Part shown: positions 15,599-23,937 of the stretch, piece by piece | Layout: each line of letters starts with the position of its first letter | How positions within the stretch are numbered: the stretch's first letter is position 1 | Notes under the pieces: model-generated | Database searches by the model: none | The model's input: only the letters and a program-made list of their open reading frames with translations | Told to the model about the DNA's origin: nothing | Assembly: GCA_043747765.1 (NCBI GenBank) | Contig: JAYTOM010000204.1 | Coordinates: 1 to 44,888 of the forward strand | Direction: 5' to 3' | Length of the DNA: 44,888 bases | Source: WLMZ01 sp043747765 | GTDB taxonomy: Bacteria > Actinomycetota > Acidimicrobiia > Acidimicrobiales > Ilumatobacteraceae | Position numbers and translations under genes: made by a program

Positions 15599-17434
15599 AT
15601 GACGACGATCGCGGTCGAACGCTGTTTCGGTGGACCCGATCTCACCGAACCGCGCCTTTCGCCAGATGGGTCGTTGCTCGTCTACGGACGATCGACAGCC
15701 GGTGGTTCAGCGCTGATGTTGTCCACGCTTGACGGCTCACCGCCACGGCAACTCTCGTCGTACCCACCACCGCGAACAGGGCGCGGGCTCAGCGGAGGGT
15801 GTTGGTGTTGGACGCCTGATGGGACAGCGGTCGTCTACTCGGGCACCGACGGGAATCTGTGGCTGCAGCCGGTGCCGGGTGGGTCGTTGCGGCGCATCAC
15901 CGATTGTTCGTCGGACCGACCTGCGCAGGCCCCGATGGTCACACCCGACAACACCCAGGTCGTCTACGTGGTCGATCAGTCCGAGACATGGATCCAGCAA
16001 CTGGATGGCGGGTCCCCGACGCGGATCGACGATGGCTCTGCTGACTTCTGTTTCGACCCGACCATCACCCCCGACGGCTTCCACGCGATGTGGCTGGCGT
16101 GGAACGTGCCGGACATGGCGTGGGATGCCGCGCGCATCGAGCGGTTCGATCTCCGCAGCGCTGTACGAACGACCGTGGAAGCGAACGGTGCGATCCAACA
16201 GCCGCGATCGACGACCGACGGCTTCGATCTCTGCGTCCGCGATGACACCGGATGGAACAACGTCTGGCTCGGCGACCGTCCGCTCGTCGACGAGCCGTAC
16301 GAACACGGCGGTCCGACGTGGGGACTCGGGCAGCGCAGTTTCGTGTCGTCGCCCAACAGTGCTCATGTGGCGTTCACGCGCAACGAGGGCGGCTTCGGCC
16401 GACTCTGCATCGTCGACACCGTGACGGGCGAGGTGACCGACAGAGCACGTGGCGTGCACGGTCAACTGTCGTGGCAGGGACACCACCTCGCCGCGCTCAG
16501 AACCGGTGCTCGCACTCCGACGCAGATCGTCGTCCACGACACCCGATCGTGGGATCGACGGGTGATCGACGTTGGCTCACTCAGTGGGTGGGAGGACGAG
16601 TCGTTGGTCGAGCCGGATCTCGTCGAAGTCACGGCCCGCGATGGCGTGACCGTGTTCGCTCGCCTGTATCGCGCCGACCAACCGACCGATCGGATGATCT
16701 GTTGGCTGCACGGTGGTCCGACGGATCAATGGCAGGTCACGTTCATGCCCCGCCTCGCGTACTGGCGCTCGCGGGGCTTCAACGTCCTCGTCCCCGATCA
16801 TCGTGGGTCGACCGGGCACGGTCGCGCCTACCAGCAGGCGATGAATCACCGGTGGGGCGACATCGATGTGACCGACACGATCGACGTCGTCCGGCATGCT
16901 CACGCCAGCGGCTGGGGAGACCCGCAGCGGACGGTCCTGATCGGCGGCTCGGCGGGTGGCTTCACCGTGCTCGGTGTGTTGGGTGCTTCCGCCACCGACA
17001 GGGCGCCGGCCTCCGCTCTGGTCGCGTGTGCCGTCGTGTCGTACGCGGTCACCGACCTGTACGACGTCGCCGAGCGCGGCGACAGGTTCGAACGCCATCA
17101 CACACATCACCTCGTCGCGCCGCTGCCGACCGAACGCCCGACAGCGGGCCCCTATGCCGACCGCTCACCGATCTCGTTCGCCGAGCGGATCACCACGCCG
17201 CTGCTGATGTTGCACGGCGACGCAGATCAGGTCGTCCCGGTCGAGCAGAGCATTTCGATGGCTGAGCGGATCGGCTCGCACGGTGGCGTGGTCCAGTTGC
17301 ACGTCTACGCGGGCGAGGGTCACGGGTTCCGCAAGCCGGCCAACCAGCTCGACGAATACCGTCGGATGACGGCCTTCGTCGACGAACACATACAGACTGC
17401 TCACGGCCTGAACTCGCTAGGGTCGCACCCGTGA
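15599..17434 (+). CDS. S9-family prolyl oligopeptidase-like serine peptidase
   Basis: 611 residues from ATG 15599; an in-frame GTG at 15560 would add 13. The N-terminal 340 residues form a WD/TolB-like propeller (repeated SPDGSxLxY, TPDGTxVVY, TPDNTQVVYV). The C-terminal domain is an alpha/beta hydrolase: HGGPTDQW oxyanion region, nucleophile Ser in GGSAGG (about 450), Asp in HGDADQVVP (about 542) and His in GEGHGF (about 574). This is the dipeptidyl-peptidase/acylaminoacyl-peptidase type. No signal peptide is visible, so it is probably cytoplasmic. Its stop overlaps the next gene by GTGA. Confidence 0.92.
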   Translation: MTTIAVERCFGGPDLTEPRLSPDGSLLVYGRSTAGGSALMLSTLDGSPPRQLSSYPPPRTGRGLSGGCWCWTPDGTAVVYSGTDGNLWLQPVPGGSLRRITDCSSDRPAQAPMVTPDNTQVVYVVDQSETWIQQLDGGSPTRIDDGSADFCFDPTITPDGFHAMWLAWNVPDMAWDAARIERFDLRSAVRTTVEANGAIQQPRSTTDGFDLCVRDDTGWNNVWLGDRPLVDEPYEHGGPTWGLGQRSFVSSPNSAHVAFTRNEGGFGRLCIVDTVTGEVTDRARGVHGQLSWQGHHLAALRTGARTPTQIVVHDTRSWDRRVIDVGSLSGWEDESLVEPDLVEVTARDGVTVFARLYRADQPTDRMICWLHGGPTDQWQVTFMPRLAYWRSRGFNVLVPDHRGSTGHGRAYQQAMNHRWGDIDVTDTIDVVRHAHASGWGDPQRTVLIGGSAGGFTVLGVLGASATDRAPASALVACAVVSYAVTDLYDVAERGDRFERHHTHHLVAPLPTERPTAGPYADRSPISFAERITTPLLMLHGDADQVVPVEQSISMAERIGSHGGVVQLHVYAGEGHGFRKPANQLDEYRRMTAFVDEHIQTAHGLNSLGSHP

Positions 17435-18237
17435 CCGAGTGGAACCCCTCCGATCCCGACACCGCAAAGGTCTTCTACGACCTCAGCGGCTGGGACTTCG
17501 ATCAGCAGGCCGAGTTGTCGTCTGCCCTGGCCGATTCGGAGGTGCCGCACACGTGGGACGACACCGAACTCGTCATCCCGCCGGCGTACGAGGACGACGT
17601 CGATGCGATCTTCGCCGATCTCGAGCAACGCCTGAACATCGGTGGTGTCCACGAGTCGAGTGAGACCGATGGTGGACCCGGCACGGGCCGCGAAACGGCG
17701 GGCGATGGCCTGAAGAGTCCTGCAGAGTGGTCGGTGCTGGAAGATGAAACGCCGGTCACCGACTACGACCTCACCGAATGGGCCGATCTCGATCGTTCGA
17801 TGGTCACCGAGGCGCTCGACGCGGCCGGTGTCGCTTACCGGTTCGACGAGGGCGTGCTGTCCGTCCCGACCGCAGCCGAGCACGCAGTGGACGACATCCT
17901 CGACGAGGTCGAAGTCGGGGAGATGATCCCGGTCATCCACGACGGTCCCGAGGGCGATGCCCTGCCGTTCGAGAGCCTGAACAGCTTCTTCCTTGCCGGC
18001 GAACGACTGCGTAAGGACGCCCGTGACGCCGATGGCCTCGAGCGTCTCCTCGAAGCAATCAAGATCGCCGACCCGAATCGGCCGCCACGCGGTGTCGAGC
18101 TGCGCGTCTGGCGCCGTAGCTGCGAGCTGGCCGAGCAGTTGGCCGATGTCCTGGTCGACGGTTCCGAGGACGAGGTCATCACCGACGCCCAGCCGGTGGC
18201 GGAAGCGTTGCACGATCTGTTGCGTCCCCTGATCTGA
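17431..18237 (+). CDS. Unknown protein with two copies of a ~50-residue domain
   Basis: 268 acidic residues, no signal peptide and no membrane helix. Two similar units are visible, at about 16-67 and 107-158. Both read YDL..W, then a helix ending ALxxxxV(P/A)xxxxDxxxLxxPxxxExxVDxIxxxxE. The pattern suggests a small alpha/beta domain of the kind found in DUF2007-like putative signal-transducing proteins, but I cannot name it securely. A helical C-terminal third (about 175-265) follows. GTG 17431 overlaps the peptidase stop; translational coupling is likely. Confidence 0.75.
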   Translation: MTEWNPSDPDTAKVFYDLSGWDFDQQAELSSALADSEVPHTWDDTELVIPPAYEDDVDAIFADLEQRLNIGGVHESSETDGGPGTGRETAGDGLKSPAEWSVLEDETPVTDYDLTEWADLDRSMVTEALDAAGVAYRFDEGVLSVPTAAEHAVDDILDEVEVGEMIPVIHDGPEGDALPFESLNSFFLAGERLRKDARDADGLERLLEAIKIADPNRPPRGVELRVWRRSCELAEQLADVLVDGSEDEVITDAQPVAEALHDLLRPLI

Positions 18238-18259
18238 CCTCGCCAGTAGCGTTTGCTCC

Positions 18260-18952
18260 ATGCTGCTGGCTGAGTTGGAGGTGTGGCACTCGCGCCCTGT
18301 CACCCCGACCCGCCGGGTGTCGCTCGGCAATCTGATCCTGCCGGTCGACCCGACCCCTGGCTTCGGTGGATTGCTGCTCGGCGCTGTCGTCGCTGCGCAT
18401 CTCGACGACATCGACGACGACCTGCACGCCGACGTGCATCGGCTGTTGAACCAGGTGGATCGCGGCGAGCGCATCGTTCAACCACGCCTGAGGCACCGAT
18501 TTCAGGTCGACCGCCACGGGCTCGGTGTCAGCCGGCATCGGCTGGAGGGCGAAGGCGAGAACGTTCGGTTCATCTTCGACAGCAACGGCAGCGGGTTGGT
18601 GCAGGTGCTCGGGGCGATCTACGCGATCGAACGACTGGAAGCCACCGCCCGGCATGGACTGCTGCCGGTGATCAACAAGGCAATACGGTGGAGGGGTCCG
18701 ATCGGACCGTCGTTCATCGCGCATCTCGCGGGCGGCTCGGCGATGTCGTTGGCAGCAATGGCCGATCCCCGGGCGTGGGCGCTCGAGTTGTTCGGCTTCC
18801 CACTCGGTACCGGCAAGGTGACCAAGAAGCAGGTGATGGGCCGGTACCGTGATCAGTTGCGCATCGTCCATCCCGATCACGGTGGCGACGAGGTCGAAGC
18901 CAGCAAGGCCATCGGCGACCTGCATGAGGCCCGCAAGATCCTGCTCGCATGA
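18260..18952 (+). CDS. Protein with C-terminal DnaJ-type J domain
   Basis: 230 residues. The last 60 look like a J domain: GKVTKKQVMGRYRDQLRIVH-PD-HGGD with the HPD tripeptide at 204-206, then EASKAIGDLHEARKIL. The HPD loop is what stimulates DnaK ATPase. The J domain is C-terminal, with no G/F or zinc-finger region, so this is a class III type co-chaperone that brings an unknown N-terminal domain (1-165, containing a hydrophobic GFGGLLLGAVVAA segment near 34-46) to DnaK. ATG 18260 is 22 nt after the previous stop. Confidence 0.8.
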   Translation: MLLAELEVWHSRPVTPTRRVSLGNLILPVDPTPGFGGLLLGAVVAAHLDDIDDDLHADVHRLLNQVDRGERIVQPRLRHRFQVDRHGLGVSRHRLEGEGENVRFIFDSNGSGLVQVLGAIYAIERLEATARHGLLPVINKAIRWRGPIGPSFIAHLAGGSAMSLAAMADPRAWALELFGFPLGTGKVTKKQVMGRYRDQLRIVHPDHGGDEVEASKAIGDLHEARKILLA

Positions 18953-18962
18953 ACGCAACACG

Positions 18963-19556
18963 GTGAAGGCGACTCGTGCGGTCAAAGGGCTGCTGGTGTT
19001 CCCCGGCGCCGGCACCGATTGCAACCACCCGTCGCTCGTCCACCTCGAGGAGTCTTTACGACCGCTGCCGGTCCGGCGCGCCGACTTCGAGTATCGCAAG
19101 AACGGCAAGCGCGCTCCTGACCGCGCACCAGTCCTCCTGAACACCGTTCGCTCCGAAGCCACCTCATTCGCCGCGGAACTGAAGACGAAGACATCGAAGC
19201 TCGTGCTCGGTGGGCGCTCGATGGGTGGACGGATGTGCACCATGGTTGCCGCCGGTGGTGACGAGATCGGCGAACCGCTGGCTGTCGCCGGACTCGTCAT
19301 GATCTGCTATCCGCTGCACCCTCCGGGTCAGCCCTCGAAGCTGCGTGTCGGGCATTTTCCGCGTCTCGATGTGCCGTGCCTGTTCATCAGCGGCACCCGT
19401 GATCCGTTCGGCACTCCCGATGAACTGCTGCGGTGGACGGCGACCATCGCCGGGAACGTCACCCATGTCTGGGCCGAGAACAGGGGCCATGATCTCAAAG
19501 GCGCCGACGAGCTGATCGCACCGTCCCTCGCGGAATGGCTCTCGTCAGTTCAGTAG
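18963..19556 (+). CDS. Alpha/beta hydrolase (KANL3/Tex30-like, dienelactone hydrolase type)
   Basis: 197 residues from GTG 18963, 10 nt after the J-domain gene. The lead VFPGAGTDCNHPSLVHLEE, the nucleophile elbow GGRSMGGRM (Ser about 82), Asp in SGTRDPFG and His in NRGHDL near the C terminus give a full triad. The small size without a cap domain matches the KANL3/Tex30 group; the substrate is unknown. It converges on the MFS gene with a 12-bp overlap of the coding ends (19545-19556). Confidence 0.85.
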   Translation: MKATRAVKGLLVFPGAGTDCNHPSLVHLEESLRPLPVRRADFEYRKNGKRAPDRAPVLLNTVRSEATSFAAELKTKTSKLVLGGRSMGGRMCTMVAAGGDEIGEPLAVAGLVMICYPLHPPGQPSKLRVGHFPRLDVPCLFISGTRDPFGTPDELLRWTATIAGNVTHVWAENRGHDLKGADELIAPSLAEWLSSVQ

Positions 19557-21074
19557 ATCGGCGATCGGCAGAACGTCGGGCCCCGGCTCGGGGTTCAATT
19601 CGTCGAGATCCTTGTGTGCCGTCTCGGGATAGCGGGCCATGATGATCGCAACGGCGACCAATTCGCCGAGGGCCATCAATGCAAGCGATCGCCCGTATGA
19701 CCACCCACTGTCCAGCAGACGTCCGACCAGGAGGAGTCCGACCGAGCCGCCGAGCAGCGCGGCTGCTGTGATGAGCCCTGCAGCTCGGCCGCGATTGCCC
19801 GTCGGGAACAGTTCGGTCCGATATACGGCAAAGGCCGGGTAGGCGATGCCGCCGATGAACCCGGCGCCGAATGCACCGATCCACAATCCGGCTCCACCGA
19901 CACTGAACGACAGAACGCCGAGCGCCGTACTGATCGGAATGCCGACCACAAGGAGGCGCCTTCGCCCGCGCACGTCGGCGATCTTGCCGCCGACGACGAA
20001 GCCCAGTGCGGCCGGTGTCGCGGTGCTGAACGTGAAGACGGTGACTTCGGCGGGGGACAGGCCACGCACCTCGTCGAGGTAGCGGTTCTGGAAGAACGAA
20101 GCGGGAGCGACGAAAAGGTTGGCGAAGAACGAGACGGCTGCGATCTGGGCGAAGCGCAGGCGGTGCAGGGGAGGCGCTGTGACGTGGGCGCGTTCGAAGC
20201 GGCGGGTTTCGGGGAGGCGCCTGCCGAGGTCGAGCGCGACCACGATCCAGATCAACGTGATCAGGTATACGAGTCGCCATCCGGCAGCACCGAGACGAAC
20301 GAGTGGCAGTCCGCCGACAGCGATGCCGGCGCCGAGTCCGCTGGCCATCGCCAGCACGCTGACCGCGTATGCACGGCTGCTGCGCGGCATCTCCTCGGTC
20401 GCCGCGACAGCGACCAACAGATCGAGAGCGAGGCCCATCGGCCGTCCGACCGACTGTGTCGCGACGAGGACCGGAAAGTTCGGTGCGAGTGCACCGAGGG
20501 CACAGATCACCGGTGCCAGCCAAGCTGCGAGCACGATCATCCGCCGCCGTCCGACGCGATCGGCCATGAATGCGATCGGTAGGGCGAAGACGACACCGAT
20601 GCGCACTGCGACGCCACCGAGACCTTGACCGAACTTGTCGACGCCGAAGTCCTTGGCCGCGTAGTTGGCCGTCTGGGTGAACAGCGTGTTCGAGTAGGCC
20701 GCGGTCATCGATGCAGCGGCGAGCAGCCCGAGTAACAAAGACTGCCGTGGGTCGAGGCGGTCCGGTGGTGCCCACCAGGGTTGGACGCCGTTGGTCGAAC
20801 CGGCGCTGCGACGTCGCAAGGTCCGGCGGACGGGCCAGGCGAACAGCCACGAGAACCACGGGATGTTCAAGCGATATTCGGTGGTCTCGCGGAGCACCTG
20901 AGCGGTTTCGACGACCGTTCTGGTGTAGGTCTCGAACGGGCCGTCGACCTGGACGAACGTGTCCGGAGTGCCACCGGAACCCTCACCGACGAAATCGTCC
21001 CTGAGCTGCATGACCTCGGCGCGGTTGGCCGCCGTGGGTTCTACTTCTCGAACGATGCGCCGGGTCCGAGCCAC
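19545..21074 (-). CDS. MFS transporter with N-terminal cytoplasmic extension
   Basis: About 509 residues from GTG 21074; ATG 21011 is a shorter alternative. After a charged N-terminal extension of about 95 residues (containing DDFVGEGSGGTPDTFVQVDG and a hydrophobic Trp-rich loop) comes a 12-helix major facilitator. The loop 2-3 motif is DRVGRRRM, with a matching DVRGRRRLL in the second half. The central linker (RRLPETRRFERAHVTAPPL) and the RYPETAHKDLDELNPE tail are sugar-porter-like. Substrate unknown. It is divergent from murA, only 21 nt apart, so short or absent leaders are expected. Confidence 0.85.
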   Translation of the reverse strand: MARTRRIVREVEPTAANRAEVMQLRDDFVGEGSGGTPDTFVQVDGPFETYTRTVVETAQVLRETTEYRLNIPWFSWLFAWPVRRTLRRRSAGSTNGVQPWWAPPDRLDPRQSLLLGLLAAASMTAAYSNTLFTQTANYAAKDFGVDKFGQGLGGVAVRIGVVFALPIAFMADRVGRRRMIVLAAWLAPVICALGALAPNFPVLVATQSVGRPMGLALDLLVAVAATEEMPRSSRAYAVSVLAMASGLGAGIAVGGLPLVRLGAAGWRLVYLITLIWIVVALDLGRRLPETRRFERAHVTAPPLHRLRFAQIAAVSFFANLFVAPASFFQNRYLDEVRGLSPAEVTVFTFSTATPAALGFVVGGKIADVRGRRRLLVVGIPISTALGVLSFSVGGAGLWIGAFGAGFIGGIAYPAFAVYRTELFPTGNRGRAAGLITAAALLGGSVGLLLVGRLLDSGWSYGRSLALMALGELVAVAIIMARYPETAHKDLDELNPEPGPDVLPIADLLN

Positions 21075-21095
21075 ATCGGGAGCATACTGATTGCC

Positions 21096-22373
21096 ATGTA
21101 TTCGGCCGCAGAGCACATCGTCGTGCGTCGTAGCAGGCCACTGAACGGTGAAGTGGTCGTGCCGGGGGCCAAGAACTCTGTCCTCAAACTGATGGCGACG
21201 ACACTGTTGGCCGACGGTGTGACGACGTTGACGAACGTGCCCGACATCGCCGACGTGACGATCATGGGTGACCTGCTCGCCGCGATCGGGGTGACCACGC
21301 AGTGGCATCCGACCGAGGACCGAGTGTTGTTGCTGACCAACCACGGGGCGATCACTCCCGTGGCGCCGTACGAATTGGTCGAACGGATCCGTGCCTCGAT
21401 CAACGTCCTCGGACCATTGCTGACGCGATGTGGCACGGTCAAACTGTCGCTGCCCGGCGGCGATGATTTCGGCAGTCGTCCGATCGACATGCACATGAGC
21501 GGCCTCGAGGCGATGGGAGCCACATTCGAGATCGCCCATGGTTACGTCGAGGCAACGGCCGAGCGTCTGCATGGCGCGAACATCACGTTCGATTTCCCGA
21601 GTGTCGGAGCGACGGAGAACATCCTCACCGCAGCCGTGTTCGCGAAGGGAACGACGGTCATCGACAACGCTGCGCGCGAACCGGAGATTGCCGACCTGTG
21701 CAACTTCGTCGTCGCGATGGGTGCCGACGTCGAAGGAATCGGAACATCGACGCTCGTGGTCCACGGTGTGGAGCGGGGAAGCCTGCATCCCGTTGTGCAC
21801 GAGGTCGTCCCCGACCGTATCCAGGCCGCGACCTATATTGCTGCGGCCGCAGTGACGGGTGGCGAGATCGTGTTGCGCAACGCCCGCGCCGACCACATGT
21901 CGATGCTGCTCAGCCGTTTCGACGACATGGGCATTTCCATCACGCCGCAGACAGACGGCATCGCGGTGTGGTCCCCGAAGAGGATGCGCGCAATCGATGT
22001 CGCGACGTTGCCGTATCCAGGCATCGCGACCGACTACAAGCCATTGATCGTGACGATGTTGGCTGTCGCTGACGGCGTCGGCATCGTCACCGAAAATCTC
22101 TATCCCGGTCGCTTTCGCTACGTCGAGGAACTACAGCGTCTCGGTGCCGACATCAGTACCGACGGTCACCACGCGGTGGTGCGTGGCGTCTGTCGGCTCA
22201 GTGGTGCCCCAGTCAAGGCGCCCGATATTCGCGCTGGTGCGGCGTTGGTGGTCGCCGGCCTGGCCGCCCAGGGCGAGACGGTCATCACCGGCATCCACCA
22301 CATCGATCGCGGCTACGACGACCTGGTCGGCCGACTGCAGAACCTCGGGGCCGACATCGAACGTCGTTCCTAA
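21096..22373 (+). CDS. murA: UDP-N-acetylglucosamine 1-carboxyvinyltransferase (Asp variant)
   Basis: 425 residues; MurA transfers enolpyruvate to UDP-GlcNAc in the first committed step of peptidoglycan synthesis. The N-terminal PGAKNSVLKLMAT motif (23-35) and the C-terminal DIRAGAALVVAGLAAQGET region are canonical. The catalytic loop reads LPGGDDFGSRPIDMH: residue 123 is Asp where E. coli has Cys115. The same exchange occurs in Mycobacterium and Chlamydia MurA and makes the enzyme insensitive to fosfomycin (established). ATG 21096 gives the normal N terminus. Confidence 0.96.
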   Translation: MYSAAEHIVVRRSRPLNGEVVVPGAKNSVLKLMATTLLADGVTTLTNVPDIADVTIMGDLLAAIGVTTQWHPTEDRVLLLTNHGAITPVAPYELVERIRASINVLGPLLTRCGTVKLSLPGGDDFGSRPIDMHMSGLEAMGATFEIAHGYVEATAERLHGANITFDFPSVGATENILTAAVFAKGTTVIDNAAREPEIADLCNFVVAMGADVEGIGTSTLVVHGVERGSLHPVVHEVVPDRIQAATYIAAAAVTGGEIVLRNARADHMSMLLSRFDDMGISITPQTDGIAVWSPKRMRAIDVATLPYPGIATDYKPLIVTMLAVADGVGIVTENLYPGRFRYVEELQRLGADISTDGHHAVVRGVCRLSGAPVKAPDIRAGAALVVAGLAAQGETVITGIHHIDRGYDDLVGRLQNLGADIERRS

Positions 22374-22606
22374 TCGGTCGACTGGTTGGTCCGCGCTGGC
22401 CGGTCGGTCCGCGCTGGCCGGTCGGTCCGCTCGGGCCGGTCGGTCCGCTCTGGCTGGACGGGCTCGATCGGCTCTGTCTGTTGTAGGTTCCGATCAGCGC
22501 GTCGTTTGGCAGTTCTCAACAGCATGACGATGAAAATCAGCGGGCCGACGACGAACAGTGCTTCGTCCCAACCGCCCTGGTGAGCGAGCAGGACAGCGGC
22601 GGTCAA
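22370..22606 (-). CDS. Small single-helix membrane protein with TDRPAR repeats
   Basis: 78 residues from TTG 22606 (TTG 22645 is an alternative). It begins LTAAVLLAHQGGWDEALFVVG with a membrane helix (about 13-31, VVGPLIFIVMLLRTA), followed by a basic RRADR stop-transfer and a tail built of six-residue TDRP(A/E)R repeats. Short LLAHQGGWDE-type proteins are common in actinobacteria but have no known role. It overlaps the murA stop by 3-4 bp, convergent. Confidence 0.6.
   Translation of the reverse strand: MTAAVLLAHQGGWDEALFVVGPLIFIVMLLRTAKRRADRNLQQTEPIEPVQPERTDRPERTDRPARTDRPARTNQSTD
22388..22459 (+). repeat. Four 18-bp tandem repeats at the end of a small membrane-protein gene
   Basis: The unit GGTCCGCGCTGGCCGGTC is perfect in the first two copies (22388-22423) and has three to five changes in the last two. 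The period keeps the reading frame of the minus-strand gene, giving TDRPAR/TDRPER. Confidence 0.9.
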
Positions 22607-22655
22607 GGAACCTTCGAACTTGTCACATCGGGAATGACCGGGCAACGTCGAATTG

Positions 22656-22684
22656 TTGACATGTACGGCGATCTTAACGATCGA
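22656..22684 (+). promoter_or_regulatory. Possible promoter for the NifU-like gene
   Basis: A perfect -35 hexamer TTGACA is at 22656-22661. The -10 position 17 nt later reads GATCGA, a poor match, so this is only a candidate. It lies about 45 nt before the start codon at 22728. Confidence 0.3.
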
Positions 22685-22727
22685 CCTGCTTCAATGGACA
22701 GCGGTCCAGTCAGAAGGTCATACCACC

Positions 22728-22952
22728 ATGCGCGCCCAAGTCGAAGAATGCATCGAGATCATCCGCCCTGCCCTGCAGGCTGACGGCGGTGACATCGAAC
22801 TGAAGGACGTGGACGAACTGACGGGCATTGTCCAGGTCACTCTGGTCGGAGCATGTGGGACCTGTCCGGCCAGCACACAGACACTGAAAGCCGGCATCGA
22901 GCGGATCATGCGCGACCGCGTCGATGGCGTGACCGAGGTCGTGGCGGTCTGA
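22728..22952 (+). CDS. NifU C-terminal-domain (Nfu-type) Fe-S scaffold protein
   Basis: 74 residues, consisting only of the Nfu domain: IIRPALQADGGDIELKDVDE (10-29) and ACGTCPAS with the CxxC (near 45-50) that binds a transient 4Fe-4S cluster between two monomers. ATG 22728 is preceded by AGAAGG. Such minimal Nfu proteins deliver clusters to target enzymes. Its direct neighbour, 3 nt on, is meaB. Confidence 0.92.
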   Translation: MRAQVEECIEIIRPALQADGGDIELKDVDELTGIVQVTLVGACGTCPASTQTLKAGIERIMRDRVDGVTEVVAV

Positions 22953-22955
22953 TCC

Positions 22956-23915
22956 GTGGGTCGTCGTGATCAACCTGTCGAAGAACTGTTCGAATCGGCA
23001 CGGAACGGAGACCGGGCTGCGCTGGCGCGTCTGCTCTCGCTGATCGAGCGCGGAACCGACGACGCACGGGCCATCGGTCGCCTCGCCTCGCCACTCGGTG
23101 GTCACGCCTACACGGTTGGTCTCACCGGCGCTCCGGGGGCCGGCAAGAGCACACTGACCTCGTCGATCATCACGCACCTGCGCGCCCAGGATCTGGAGGT
23201 CGCCGTGCTCGCGATCGATCCATCGTCGCCGTTCACCGGCGGCGCGATCCTCGGCGACCGGGTCCGGATGCAGGACCACGCAACGGACCCGGGCGTGTTC
23301 ATCAGATCGATGGCCACTCGCGGTCACCTCGGTGGCCTCTCGCTTTCGGCGCCCGAGGCAATTCGCCTGCTGGATGCGATCGGCCGTAAGTGGGTGCTGG
23401 TCGAGACCGTCGGCGTCGGCCAGGTGGAGGTCGAGATCGCCGGCAAGGCGGATACGACGATCGTCGTCGTCAACCCGGGTTGGGGCGATTCGGTGCAGGC
23501 CAACAAAGCCGGTCTGATGGAGATCGCTGACATCTTCGTGATCAACAAGTCCGACCGGAAGGGTGCCGATGAAACGCGTCGAGATCTGGAGCAGATGCTC
23601 GACCTGTCGGACCTCGCTCACGACACCTGGCGGCCCCCGATCCTGTCGGCTGTCGGAACGACCGGCAAGGGCGTCGCCGAGTTGTGGGCCGCGGTGCTGC
23701 AGCATCGAACGAACATCACCGACAGCGGCGTCCTGGCCGAGCGACGCGAGTTCAGGATGCGCGAAGAATTGCGGGTCATCGTTGCCAGGCGTCTGGAACA
23801 GCGGGCGCGCGAACTCACCGGTGGCCAGCGCTGGGATTCGCTCCAGGATGATGTCCTTCATCGCCGGATCGACCCGTGGTCGGCCGCCGACGAGATGCTC
23901 GCCGCCGTCGAATAG
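22956..23915 (+). CDS. meaB: Methylmalonyl-CoA mutase-associated GTPase
   Basis: 319-residue MeaB/ArgK G3E-type GTPase, the chaperone that protects and reloads adenosylcobalamin in methylmalonyl-CoA mutase. The P-loop GAPGAGKST is near residues 57-65, DPSSPFTGGAILGDRVRM near 83-101, ETVGVGQ(V/S)E with the switch region near 150, and the guanine-specificity NKSD near 196. It starts with GTG 22956 directly after the nfu gene. The mutase itself is not in the window. Confidence 0.94.
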   Translation: MGRRDQPVEELFESARNGDRAALARLLSLIERGTDDARAIGRLASPLGGHAYTVGLTGAPGAGKSTLTSSIITHLRAQDLEVAVLAIDPSSPFTGGAILGDRVRMQDHATDPGVFIRSMATRGHLGGLSLSAPEAIRLLDAIGRKWVLVETVGVGQVEVEIAGKADTTIVVVNPGWGDSVQANKAGLMEIADIFVINKSDRKGADETRRDLEQMLDLSDLAHDTWRPPILSAVGTTGKGVAELWAAVLQHRTNITDSGVLAERREFRMREELRVIVARRLEQRARELTGGQRWDSLQDDVLHRRIDPWSAADEMLAAVE

Positions 23916-23937
23916 CGATGTCCAATAGGGTGACGCC

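Noticed and set aside
20781..21095. Upstream extension of the murA frame by 105 codons
   Set aside because: It lies antisense to the MFS gene; MurA begins normally at ATG 21096.
21075..21896. N-terminal extension of the MFS frame to 21896
   Set aside because: The extension is His/Arg/Asp-rich antisense of murA and has no protein character.
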